From RI-106 sp964496875 (lineage in GTDB: Bacteria; Cyanobacteriota; Vampirovibrionia; Obscuribacterales; Obscuribacteraceae): DNA of 64,000 nt. Below the pieces are notes generated by a model, which ran no database searches, was not told the origin of the DNA, and was given only the letters and a program-made list of their open reading frames with translations. Position numbers and translations under genes: made by a program. The stretch is taken from the NCBI GenBank assembly GCA_964496875.1, contig CAZCBH010000001.1:124001-188000 (forward strand), in the 5' to 3' direction. This document shows, in pieces, positions 34,872 through 42,803 of this stretch (position 1 is its first letter; every line of letters starts with the position of its first letter).

Positions 34872-35675
34872 ATGACGAAATTGATTGATTTGACCCGACC
34901 GCTTGCACCGGTCGATCCGACCAAGTTTCCGGAGCTGCTCAAGCCGCTGCTTCGAATAATTGCTCCCGAGATTGAATATGTGGACAATCAAGCCGGAGCC
35001 GAGATCATGATGTCCTTCTTCGGGTGCGGCAAAGATGACCTTCCCGATGGTGAAGGATGGGCCGAAGAGAATATCAGTCTATCCAGTCACCTTGGCACTC
35101 ATGTGGATGCGCCGCTGCACTATGGCAGCAAATGCGGTGAATCTAAAGCCAAGACCATTGATCAGATATCCCTCGATGATCTTTATCTGGATACGGTGGT
35201 GCTGGATCTGTCGCATAAAAGAGGCACCGGCGGTGCTATCACCGTCGATGATTTGAAACAGGCTCTCGATAAGATCGAATACAAGATCAAAGAGAGGGAC
35301 GCTGTTTTGATTAGAACCGACCACGACAAATATGAAATCACCGATCCGCTCAAATACAATTATCCTGGTCTTGTTAGAGAGTCAGCCCGCTGGCTGGCCG
35401 AACAGGGAGCCCTGGTCGGCGGCACCGACGCTCTGGGCTGGGACCGACCCTTTATGGTGATGATGATGGACTACAAGCGGACCGGAGACAAAAGCAAAAT
35501 CTGGGACGCGCACTTCGCCCACCGCGACAAGGAGTTTTATGTTGTCCAGCAGCTGGTCGAACTTGACAAGCTGCCTGCATTCGGCTTCAAGACTGCCTTC
35601 TTCCCGATCAATCTGGTTGGTGCCAGCGCGGCACCAGCAAGAGTAGTAGCATTTCTTGAAAATATGGAGAAATAG
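34872..35675 (+). CDS. Cyclase-family (kynurenine formamidase-like) metal hydrolase
   Basis: ATG 34872 gives 267 residues. The fold's metal motif HLGTHVDAPLHY (about residues 78-89) is present, with an early LIDLTRPLAP strand and DAVLIRTDHDK, GLVRESARWLAEQGA and GTDALGWDRP as in the KynB/cyclase family. These enzymes hydrolyse amide or ester bonds with a bound divalent metal. The substrate is unknown; no tryptophan-degradation gene is nearby. It is the last gene of the operon and is followed by a strong hairpin. Confidence 0.85.
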   Translation: MTKLIDLTRPLAPVDPTKFPELLKPLLRIIAPEIEYVDNQAGAEIMMSFFGCGKDDLPDGEGWAEENISLSSHLGTHVDAPLHYGSKCGESKAKTIDQISLDDLYLDTVVLDLSHKRGTGGAITVDDLKQALDKIEYKIKERDAVLIRTDHDKYEITDPLKYNYPGLVRESARWLAEQGALVGGTDALGWDRPFMVMMMDYKRTGDKSKIWDAHFAHRDKEFYVVQQLVELDKLPAFGFKTAFFPINLVGASAAPARVVAFLENMEK

Positions 35676-35698
35676 AACTCGTAGTAGAGTTCTATTTC
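35669..35698. terminator. Strong hairpin at the end of the respiratory operon
   Basis: A perfect 12-base stem, GAAATAGAACTC/GAGTTCTATTTC, with a 6-base loop starts within the last codons of the cyclase gene. The A/T-rich stem and its place between convergent transcription units suggest a terminator, possibly working in both directions. The downstream T-run is weak. Confidence 0.55.
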
Positions 35699-36002
35699 CC
35701 GATGCACTCTGCTGGATGCAGTGTCACTAACCTGGTTCCGATAGCGCTGGGGGTTAATCTTTCTCGGGCTTATCCAATTCAATCGGCTCCAGGTAATAAC
35801 CAGATTATCGACTGAGGGATTTCATTGCCTATAGGGTTTTTCCTGTATTTATTCTTCTGAAATCCCCTGGGGCGGAAAGCCTTACAGGAAGCCGGTTTCT
35901 GACTTGTGTGCTCCGTAAAAACATCTACGTGTCTTGACATGCTTATATTATCTTATCTTTGCAACCGGTTTGTAATATTGATGATGCCACCGTCTTCGAT
36001 GC
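35699..36002. other. Intergenic region without a visible gene
   Basis: About 300 bases between convergent units. No frame with a ribosome-binding site, no RNA gene and no repeat beyond the terminator hairpin was seen. Confidence 0.5.
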
Positions 36003-36923
36003 TTATCGCAACTCTATAAAAACAGTGCAGTCTGGTTGGCGGCTTATATTTCCCGGATGACTTCTCCAGAGTTTTACCTTTACCGAGGCCGGGAGCGACT
36101 TTATAGTGAACTCGTTTATCTCTTTTTGAAGCGGACTCATATTGTTGCAGCCACCGTTGTAGCCGCTCGAGCCTCCGCAGTGGATGTATTGCACGATTTG
36201 CACCGGGGCCGAGACCTTTTCTGCATTCTCGATATTCTTGCACTCTTCAATAGGAACGTAGAGAAAGTTATAGCCGAAGTCCCGGGCGTTATAGGCGACT
36301 AGATTGAATCGGTCCACTACTTCTTGCGGTTTGAGATAGTTCTTGTATCTGGCAAGCCCCTGGTTGTAGGCTGACACTTCATAGGCTACTTGAAGAGCCG
36401 ATCTGGCCGGATAGTAGCGCAGAATCGAAGCCTGCCAGCAATAGGGAAAGTCCGATTGCGTAAGGACCTTCGGATTACGCTCTATTTTATCCAGGTCCCA
36501 GATCTCGTTGGACCAGGAAGAGACTCCTACCAGAAGGTAGGGATTGAGCAGATAACGGGACTCTTCTGAGAGCCCTTCGATAGAACGCGGCCCCTGGCCA
36601 TAGACAGTGCATCCGATAATGCCCCACCAGGGCTTACCGGACACGATCTGAGAGAAGATGGCGCTTTCGGGGTTATAAGTTTTTGCCAGCAGTGAGTTTC
36701 TATCCGCCACCAGCTTCTTTCTCATATTGAGAATCGATTCTCTAGAGAGATAGTCCAATTCGAGCATGGGCTGGAGTGGAATCTCCACCACCTCGTCAGA
36801 AGCGGATTTACCCAGGCGCAATTCATTGGCATTGACCAGGGCTCGGTCTGTGCAGGCTCCCAGCAAAATCAGCACCGATATTAATACCAGTACTGGTCTC
36901 AATCGTCTTGCCGAGGTTCTCAA
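36003..36923 (-). CDS. Lipoprotein of unknown function
   Basis: The 306-residue product starts with a basic n-region and hydrophobic core ending in ILLGAC, a good lipobox, so it is a lipid-anchored envelope protein. The mature part has several conserved-looking cysteines and the stretch QSDFPYCWQASILRYYPARSA, with NPYLLVGVSSW earlier. The C-terminal third contains a Gly/Asn/Cys-rich loop (CGGSSGYNGGCNN). No known domain is recognised. It follows the small secreted gene by 19 bases on the same strand and may be cotranscribed with it. Confidence 0.75.
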   Translation of the reverse strand: MRTSARRLRPVLVLISVLILLGACTDRALVNANELRLGKSASDEVVEIPLQPMLELDYLSRESILNMRKKLVADRNSLLAKTYNPESAIFSQIVSGKPWWGIIGCTVYGQGPRSIEGLSEESRYLLNPYLLVGVSSWSNEIWDLDKIERNPKVLTQSDFPYCWQASILRYYPARSALQVAYEVSAYNQGLARYKNYLKPQEVVDRFNLVAYNARDFGYNFLYVPIEECKNIENAEKVSAPVQIVQYIHCGGSSGYNGGCNNMSPLQKEINEFTIKSLPASVKVKLWRSHPGNISRQPDCTVFIELR

Positions 36924-36942
36924 GCTCGCTAATCCCCAGACT

Positions 36943-37434
36943 TCAACGTCTTCGATTGACCTGGTGGTAGTAGACTGTGTAGCTGGCCCGGCAACCTTTC
37001 ATCTTGTCTTTGGTTGTGTTGGCCGGTGGCTCGACGGTGATGGTGCAGGTGCTGCCGTCTTTCAGTTTGCCTCTCATGGAATGTTGATCTGTGAAAGTTA
37101 TCTTCCAGTTGCCGGAACTCAAGGCGCTCTTCCACCAGGATTTGACCTGGTCTTCGGTATTCTCGACATTGAAAGTCTGAATGTATCCGGGTCCGTCTTT
37201 GGCATTAGGATAGGAGAGTCCGGTCACGAAAAATTGTTTTCCGGTATAGTCAGGAAGATTCGGAAGGCTGACCGGTCTGTCCAGATTGCTTGCCTGGTGC
37301 TCCGAATCCTGTTTCTTCTGATTTTTACCGTTATATCGCTGGGTCCCGCCAAACTGCTGTTGACCATACTGAGCCCAGGCCGGCGCTGAAGTCATTAATA
37401 AAGCCAGACCGACAACAGCTATGGTTCTTCTCAT
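36943..37434 (-). CDS. Small secreted protein of unknown function
   Basis: The protein is 163 residues with a clear signal peptide ending AWAQ (about 1-21), a Q/G/N-rich linker, then a compact domain of about 105 residues (LPDYTGKQFFVTGLSYPN, then QVKSWWKSALSSGNWKITF) with two cysteines that could form a disulfide. The pattern of a W-x-x-x-L helix followed by beta strands is like small sensor or adhesin domains, but no family is recognised. The minus-strand terminator of the TadG-like gene lies just upstream. Confidence 0.75.
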   Translation of the reverse strand: MRRTIAVVGLALLMTSAPAWAQYGQQQFGGTQRYNGKNQKKQDSEHQASNLDRPVSLPNLPDYTGKQFFVTGLSYPNAKDGPGYIQTFNVENTEDQVKSWWKSALSSGNWKITFTDQHSMRGKLKDGSTCTITVEPPANTTKDKMKGCRASYTVYYHQVNRRR

Positions 37435-37470
37435 ATAAACATCCTCCGGTGAAGATCTCGATGGACAAAT

Positions 37471-37536
37471 AAAAAGCCCGCTCTCCCTGCATCATACCCC
37501 GTTTGAAAGGATTTTGGTCGGTTGAGCGGACTTTTT
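37471..37536 (-). terminator. Rho-independent terminator of the TadG-like gene
   Basis: On the minus strand, AAAAAGTCCGCTC and GAGCGGGCTTTTT pair over 13 positions with one mismatch around a 40-base loop, and the second arm ends in a T-run. It lies 20 bases past the TadG-like stop codon. Confidence 0.7.
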
Positions 37537-37555
37537 ACTGTCTGGTCTTCAGAAC

Positions 37556-39691
37556 TTAGTTGGGCTTACAGAATGTGCCTCCGTTCTGAGCTGTGTTTTC
37601 GAACTTCAGGTCACCAAGCAGGTTATTGAAACCGGAAGCTGGTGTCCATACAGCACGATCGACTGCGGTGATAGGAGCGTCCTGCACGAAAGGAGCTTCG
37701 TGGTAGTTGGCGTCGCCTATCGGGCAGACAGGACCGGAACCATGACCTTTGTTGGCGTTGATGATGGTGGTGTCGATTCTGTAGGTGTTTTCACAAGGAA
37801 TTACCTGGGTCGAAGTACGACCATCATTATCCGTCAAGTTGGCCGGAGCCGGTTTGAAGTAGGTACCTGCCGGGATGGGCTGCATGGTGACATTGCCCGG
37901 TCCAGGCGAGTACAGTACCAGGGTCTGACCCATTGCCAGAGGCATGCTGGCATCATTCAGAGCGGCTTCAACCTTAGCTCTGGTGATGCTGGGGTCGACC
38001 TGGGTCATCCTATCGGCAATGATGCCAACGATGTTGGTGGCACAAGCATTAGCTCCACCGTCCGAGATCTGATCGAGATACGCTTTGGGAGTATCTACAG
38101 TTCCGAACGCTGCATTGTGAGTAGGTGTGTTGTAGCATCCGTTCACGTTGAACTTCTTCATACCGGAAGCCAACGGGGGCGGATTCACAGAGGCACACTT
38201 GGCACCGTTTGCACGTTGTCTGAGCAAGTCAGCTTTCATGTATTCGATGTTGGTGTAGCCATCGGTGCTGGCTCCGGCAGGTGCGGTAACGTTGTAGCGG
38301 TTGTATGCATTCGCTGCAGCGTAAGGCATGCTGCCGGGGACGAGACCGGAGGCGCTGAATAAGCACTCGGGCTTGTCCCAGCCGTTGTGGGTGTCGCAAT
38401 CGCTGGGAGCGCCGACGCCCGGGGTGCTGGTCACGTCAGGGTGGTTGGTGTTGTCTGCCAGGTCATCGACGGTGGCAGCACGGTAACCCTGGGTGTCATT
38501 GGTGACAACATAGATACCGCCTACTCCGGGTTGCGGAACGGTACCAGTGGTGTCTGCGTTGTAAGCTTCCCAGTTGCTCATCAGAGCACCGTTGGTGGAG
38601 AACATGGTGTTCGAACCGTTGGAAGCTACGTTGACTGCCGAAGGCGGCCACAGTTCGTTGTTGAAGATATCGTTGGTACCGTCAACTACTGGGTCGGCCA
38701 GCGGTGCGTTCTGGGCGTTGGCATCTTCGCCGTTGTTGATTCTCACGTAACCTCTGGGGATAGCTGCTGCGAAGTCTCTGTCGAGGACACCGACTATGGC
38801 GCAGGCAAGCGCTCCACCGGTGGTGCCGGAAGAACTTTCAGTGGCTTGCGATGTAGCTTTGAACGCGTTCGGAGGCAGATAGTTGCCGCCGATGGGGTCG
38901 GTGGTGGCTCCGTCGAACTCGCCGACATCTACGATGTGGGGCTGGGTTTTCGGGAATATCGGAACGCCGGCGATGCTGATCGACTGACCATTACCGCAGG
39001 GAACATTCCAGTTCACGTAACCGGCCATGTAGGGAGAATTACCATCGCTGCTGGTGGCAGCACCGGGATTCTGGTTGGTCAATGTGCTGGGCGGGCTGAC
39101 AGGGAGCCTGGTGCCGGCATGTACATAGACGTTGGTCGAATAACCTTGTCTCATGAAGGCGGAAGCTATGTTGCCTACCAGATTTACTTTGTTACCCTGC
39201 CACATCTTGGTGTTGTTCGATTGAGCAACATCGGTGAAGTGGCTGTTGAGCGTGTTGGTGTTGTGCAGTTTATTTCTAAGCTGAGTGGCAACTTGCTTAG
39301 CCGTACTTTCAATGGTTTTGGCGTGGGTTGCAGCTTCTGCAGTGTCAATATGTTGGGCGTTCAATGCAACAAGTAGCGATTGAGCGATTATTCTATTGAT
39401 GTTCTGCATGCTTGCTCTACCACCGGTACTTCCCAGACCGGTGACTGCCTCGTCAAGACCGATGAAATCGGATGCGCTTGCGCCTATCGAGCTAAAATCT
39501 ACCCCTACGATCGTAGGAGACATTGCGTTTCTAGCGACAATCAATACACCGGCATCGGTGGCATTGGTCACTTCGCGCTCGCCTCCTATGATTTTCGCAA
39601 GGATAAAGAAGCCGACAGCGAGGATGATGACTACGAACACGCAGACCGCAACCAATCCTAACGTCGCCCCTCTCCTTCGGTTTAGTTTCAT
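37556..39691 (-). CDS. TadG-like secreted protein
   Basis: The 711 residues begin MKLNRRRGATLGLVAV with a hydrophobic segment to about residue 35, the arrangement seen in TadE/TadG-type pseudopilin proteins, followed by TNATDAGVLIVARNA as in TadG. The long extracellular part is rich in Thr, Asn, Gly and Pro, with several cysteines, and has no recognised domain. TadG-like proteins are exported by Tad pilus systems or anchored in the envelope. No tad secretion gene is nearby, so the partner machinery is elsewhere. It has its own terminator and an AT-rich upstream region. Confidence 0.7.
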   Translation of the reverse strand: MKLNRRRGATLGLVAVCVFVVIILAVGFFILAKIIGGEREVTNATDAGVLIVARNAMSPTIVGVDFSSIGASASDFIGLDEAVTGLGSTGGRASMQNINRIIAQSLLVALNAQHIDTAEAATHAKTIESTAKQVATQLRNKLHNTNTLNSHFTDVAQSNNTKMWQGNKVNLVGNIASAFMRQGYSTNVYVHAGTRLPVSPPSTLTNQNPGAATSSDGNSPYMAGYVNWNVPCGNGQSISIAGVPIFPKTQPHIVDVGEFDGATTDPIGGNYLPPNAFKATSQATESSSGTTGGALACAIVGVLDRDFAAAIPRGYVRINNGEDANAQNAPLADPVVDGTNDIFNNELWPPSAVNVASNGSNTMFSTNGALMSNWEAYNADTTGTVPQPGVGGIYVVTNDTQGYRAATVDDLADNTNHPDVTSTPGVGAPSDCDTHNGWDKPECLFSASGLVPGSMPYAAANAYNRYNVTAPAGASTDGYTNIEYMKADLLRQRANGAKCASVNPPPLASGMKKFNVNGCYNTPTHNAAFGTVDTPKAYLDQISDGGANACATNIVGIIADRMTQVDPSITRAKVEAALNDASMPLAMGQTLVLYSPGPGNVTMQPIPAGTYFKPAPANLTDNDGRTSTQVIPCENTYRIDTTIINANKGHGSGPVCPIGDANYHEAPFVQDAPITAVDRAVWTPASGFNNLLGDLKFENTAQNGGTFCKPN

Positions 39692-39980
39692 GTGGCTGTT
39701 TCCTCCGTCAGTGTGTCCAGCCTTTGCGATACCAAGCTATCTTTTGTCCGAAATGAATATTGAGATGATACTAAGTTCGCACATTAAACAGATATTAATT
39801 ATTATCGTTTAATCTATCTGGGCTGTCAAGGTTGGTTGGACCTCTTCATACCCTCTCTCTCATATACCCAAAACGCAAGAAATATGAGCTATTCTGGCTA
39901 TATTTAATCTTTTGGATTGCATTTTAGAGAGTAAATCAGATGATTAAATATTAGCGCCGTTTAATTAAGCGAGGTTAATA
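39692..39980. other. AT-rich intergenic region upstream of the TadG-like gene
   Basis: About 290 bases, clearly more AT-rich than the surroundings, between the start of the TadG-like gene and the 3' end of the IctB-like gene. It likely holds the TadG-like promoter on the minus strand. No gene or RNA was seen. Confidence 0.4.
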
Positions 39981-41450
39981 TTAACCCGGTTTTATCTCGG
40001 AAGCCCCAGGCTGGCTGTCTCCGGCTGGCTCGTCACCGCAGTATCCCATGGTCAGAATTCCCACAATCATCCAGAAGATGAAGTGGACCTGGGGGCGATA
40101 AAAAACGGTATCGACAAGTCCGTGGGTCATCAAACCAAAGATAGCCGCCGCACAACCTAGAATCACCCAGCGATAAGGACCGGTCTCCACTCGCCAGAAA
40201 TTCATATGGGCTCTCGATAAGACAGCAGCGATTATAAATAGAAAGAGAGCAAGACCGAGCACACCGCATTCCACTGCCACTTCCAGGGGGACACAATAGG
40301 TCCCCAGGGCATCATAGCCCGAGACCATATAGAGTCCATAAGCAAGTCTGAAAGTCTCGTTGCCCACACCGGTACCGAACCACCAGTTGTCTTTGAACAT
40401 CTCGAAGGAAGACTCCCAGACATTCAAACGGTAAGAGTTGGAAGAGTGCTCCCGACCGGCAAATATAGATTCGAGCCTGGTGCTGAAGGCAGGGACGTTG
40501 GTGACTGCGAAGGCGCCCAGTGCCAGAACCACCACCAGGGAAATGACCATGAATGGCCTGGATCGTGGTTTGTGCCGCCATACATATAACAGGGCCGGTA
40601 GAAAAAAGCTTGCGAGTACGGCGGCGATGGCTATATAACCACCCCGGGAACCGGTCAGAATAGTAGCCAGGCTTATGAGGGCGAAGCCGCCGTAGAAAAG
40701 AGCGGAGAAGAGCCATTTACGTTCGACCAGATAAGTCGATGCCAGACCGAGGCTGAGTGGCGCTAATGGAATCAAGAATCCGGCCAGAAGATTGGGATTG
40801 CCCAATGTAGAGTAGATACGAGTGCCCTGGGTCTCGACAGTAGGATCCTCCCAGGTGGCCAATGGCTCGACCCCGGTCTTGAACTGATAAAGTCCGTGCA
40901 AAGAGAGCGCCATGCCTATAAGCGAAGCGGCGCCCACGAGAACGCTGCTTCTTTTTCTCGACTGGGCACAAAGGGCGCTGAATAGAAAATAGCTACCTAT
41001 ATATATGATTACTTTTGCAAGACCTTTGATGCTCGGTACAAAATAGTGAGAAGCGAAGGCGGCTACCACATTCATGCCTAGATAGAGAAGTATCAGGAAG
41101 TCTATGAAATCCGGCTTGCGCCGCTCTTTGCCTCCTAGGATCCAGCCGGTGAGCCATAGAATCAACGCAAATAAAGAGATAAAGGCAAGACCGAGCTTGT
41201 CGTTGGCAAACTGGGGCAGGCCCAGGCAGAAAATAAGGAGGACAGCGACCAGTATGCTGGCGTTCTGCAGTAATGAGCCGAGCCGGCTTAGTCCGGTTTT
41301 CGCCTCTGCCGCCGCCCGGATAGAACCGGTCAGAGCAAGCACCGGTTTAATCAGCAGGGACTGCCTGAGACTATCGCACCACCATTCATTCTTATCGTAG
41401 AAAGAGAAGATCCTGGCGATCCTATATATAGGGGATATAGGAGAGCTCAT
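39981..41450 (-). CDS. IctB-like O-antigen ligase family membrane protein
   Basis: This 489-residue protein has about 10-12 membrane helices and a Wzy_C-type region. It matches cyanobacterial IctB over most of its length by memory: GVEPLATWEDP, STLGNPNLLAGFLIP, LTGSRGG, FAGREHSSNSYRLNVW, GTGVGNETFRLAYGLY, CVPLEVAVECGVLGL and GLVDTVFYRPQ all have close counterparts. IctB was first linked to inorganic carbon accumulation; the family belongs to the O-antigen ligase/polymerase fold, so glycan ligation is the alternative. It starts at the last base of the DUF4330 gene stop region, so the two are coupled. In a lineage without photosynthesis, the glycan role is more plausible. Confidence 0.85.
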   Translation of the reverse strand: MSSPISPIYRIARIFSFYDKNEWWCDSLRQSLLIKPVLALTGSIRAAAEAKTGLSRLGSLLQNASILVAVLLIFCLGLPQFANDKLGLAFISLFALILWLTGWILGGKERRKPDFIDFLILLYLGMNVVAAFASHYFVPSIKGLAKVIIYIGSYFLFSALCAQSRKRSSVLVGAASLIGMALSLHGLYQFKTGVEPLATWEDPTVETQGTRIYSTLGNPNLLAGFLIPLAPLSLGLASTYLVERKWLFSALFYGGFALISLATILTGSRGGYIAIAAVLASFFLPALLYVWRHKPRSRPFMVISLVVVLALGAFAVTNVPAFSTRLESIFAGREHSSNSYRLNVWESSFEMFKDNWWFGTGVGNETFRLAYGLYMVSGYDALGTYCVPLEVAVECGVLGLALFLFIIAAVLSRAHMNFWRVETGPYRWVILGCAAAIFGLMTHGLVDTVFYRPQVHFIFWMIVGILTMGYCGDEPAGDSQPGASEIKPG

Positions 41451-41953
41451 TATTTACCGTTCGATTTGGTGATATCGACCACCACTCCCTGGGCGCGATA
41501 CTTGAAGCCTTCCAACTCGACCAGATTGCCTATTTTTACTTTGTTACCCCTGATCACAAAGCCGTCTTTGGTGGCATCGGCTTCATCCTGGACCGTGACA
41601 ATGAAATCGTGGGCATGGGGAACGGCGGGGTCGGGAAAGGCGACCGTGCCGGTGCCTTCTTTATTCAAAAAAGATGCTTTATGCTCCCAGTGGTCCACTT
41701 TGACAATGGTCATGGGCGGATGCACCGGCCTGTTACGGATGGTGATGGCGGATTTCTCGCCTACTTTAAAAATCTCGGTATCCAGGGTCTTGAGCCCGAT
41801 CAGATAGACCGATATATCTACTTTATGGGTCCCTTCGATGACCTGGTCGACTCCGGCATAGCCTGCTTTAGCCAGTCCGAAGCCTACTAGAGCCATCAAA
41901 GACAAGACCAGGAAGGCCAGATCTAGGGGATTCAACTTTCTCAATTTCATCAA
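41450..41953 (-). CDS. DUF4330-family membrane protein
   Basis: The 167 residues start LRKLNPLDLAFLVLSLMALVGFGLAKAGY, the N-terminal membrane anchor pattern of DUF4330 proteins known from Cyanobacteria, then a beta-rich domain exposed outside the membrane. The function of the family is unknown. The ATG lies at 41953 and the gene runs straight into the IctB-like gene; cotranscription with it is likely, as its 3' end shares one base with the next start. Confidence 0.75.
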   Translation of the reverse strand: MMKLRKLNPLDLAFLVLSLMALVGFGLAKAGYAGVDQVIEGTHKVDISVYLIGLKTLDTEIFKVGEKSAITIRNRPVHPPMTIVKVDHWEHKASFLNKEGTGTVAFPDPAVPHAHDFIVTVQDEADATKDGFVIRGNKVKIGNLVELEGFKYRAQGVVVDITKSNGK

Positions 41954-42041
41954 AATCGCCTTTTACTGCTGCAAAGCTTGATCATACTCAATGGCGACTA
42001 TTTGATTTTGAATTTGAAAATGATTGAAGATTCGCTATAGC

Positions 42042-42272
42042 CTATATCTTTCCGAAGAATATAGAGACATTGCCGGTAACCCGCTTGACCAGTCTTATCG
42101 GTCCGGAAGAGAGCTCCTGGCCAAAGTCGAGCTCATTGAGAGCCCGGGCTTTCAAGGTCTCGATCAATAGCTCTCCTTCCAACTCCGAAAGCTCGGAGAG
42201 CCCCGTTCTGTATTCGCATACCATTTTGAAAAGCTCGCCTATGGCGAGATTATTAGAGACTATGGTTCCCAT
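42042..42272 (-). CDS. Small protein of unknown function
   Basis: ATG 42272, preceded by CAGGAAA, gives 76 residues: MGTIVSNNLAIGELFKM, a helical acidic middle (LSELSELEGELLIETL) and a basic, beta-like C-terminus (RLVKRVTGNVSIFF). A longer start at 42308 is possible but has no ribosome-binding site. It is flanked by two intergenic regions. No family is recognised; coding status rests on the ribosome-binding site and a plausible composition. Confidence 0.5.
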   Translation of the reverse strand: MGTIVSNNLAIGELFKMVCEYRTGLSELSELEGELLIETLKARALNELDFGQELSSGPIRLVKRVTGNVSIFFGKI

Positions 42273-42500
42273 GATTATTTCCTGCCAACAAATATATTTA
42301 CGATGCACTGAGGCATAACGCTCATTTACAGATTTATTCTAGATCCGGGTCATGACCTGGGTCGAACGTGATTTTCCCACTTATATAAGTGAACCTGTGC
42401 GGGAACTACGTAGTACCCCTGTCAAATTTTTGTCGAATCGCGATAGAACTACACATAACCAAACAGCGCCGAGGCGACGGCAGAAATAGGAGATACTGAA

Positions 42501-42803
42501 ATGAGTTTTGAAGGATATAGACCGGAAGCGGCAGACAATTTCTATAACAACCATGTGGGCGATGCTCTTATCTACCAGGTGGAAGGTCCGATGGAAGCCG
42601 GCGAAAAGATGAGCGTCACCGACCTGCTCGACCGAAACGAAGAGACCATAAAGCAGACCGCCATGAATATGGTCGAGCACTTTAGCAAGATTCTAGGCAA
42701 GCTGCCCGAGTCCATGCAAAAAGAGTTGATCGACTCGCTTCCCGCCCCCGGCCGCCACGACGTGGTCTACGCCGGTATGATCGAAGCCTATAATAAAGCC
42801 TAG
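42501..42803 (+). CDS. Small soluble protein of unknown function
   Basis: The 100-residue product has ATG 42501 behind AGGAGATACTGAA. It is mostly helical and acidic, with MSVTDLLDRNEETIKQTAMNMVEHFSKILGKLP in the middle and no signal peptide or membrane helix. It overlaps the convergent PfkB gene by 4 bases at the 3' end. Family not recognised. Confidence 0.65.
   Translation: MSFEGYRPEAADNFYNNHVGDALIYQVEGPMEAGEKMSVTDLLDRNEETIKQTAMNMVEHFSKILGKLPESMQKELIDSLPAPGRHDVVYAGMIEAYNKA

Noticed and set aside
37700..39376. Two long plus-strand frames opposite the TadG-like gene
   Set aside because: They arise from the low-stop composition of the Thr/Asn/Gly-rich gene; no ribosome-binding site or family pattern.
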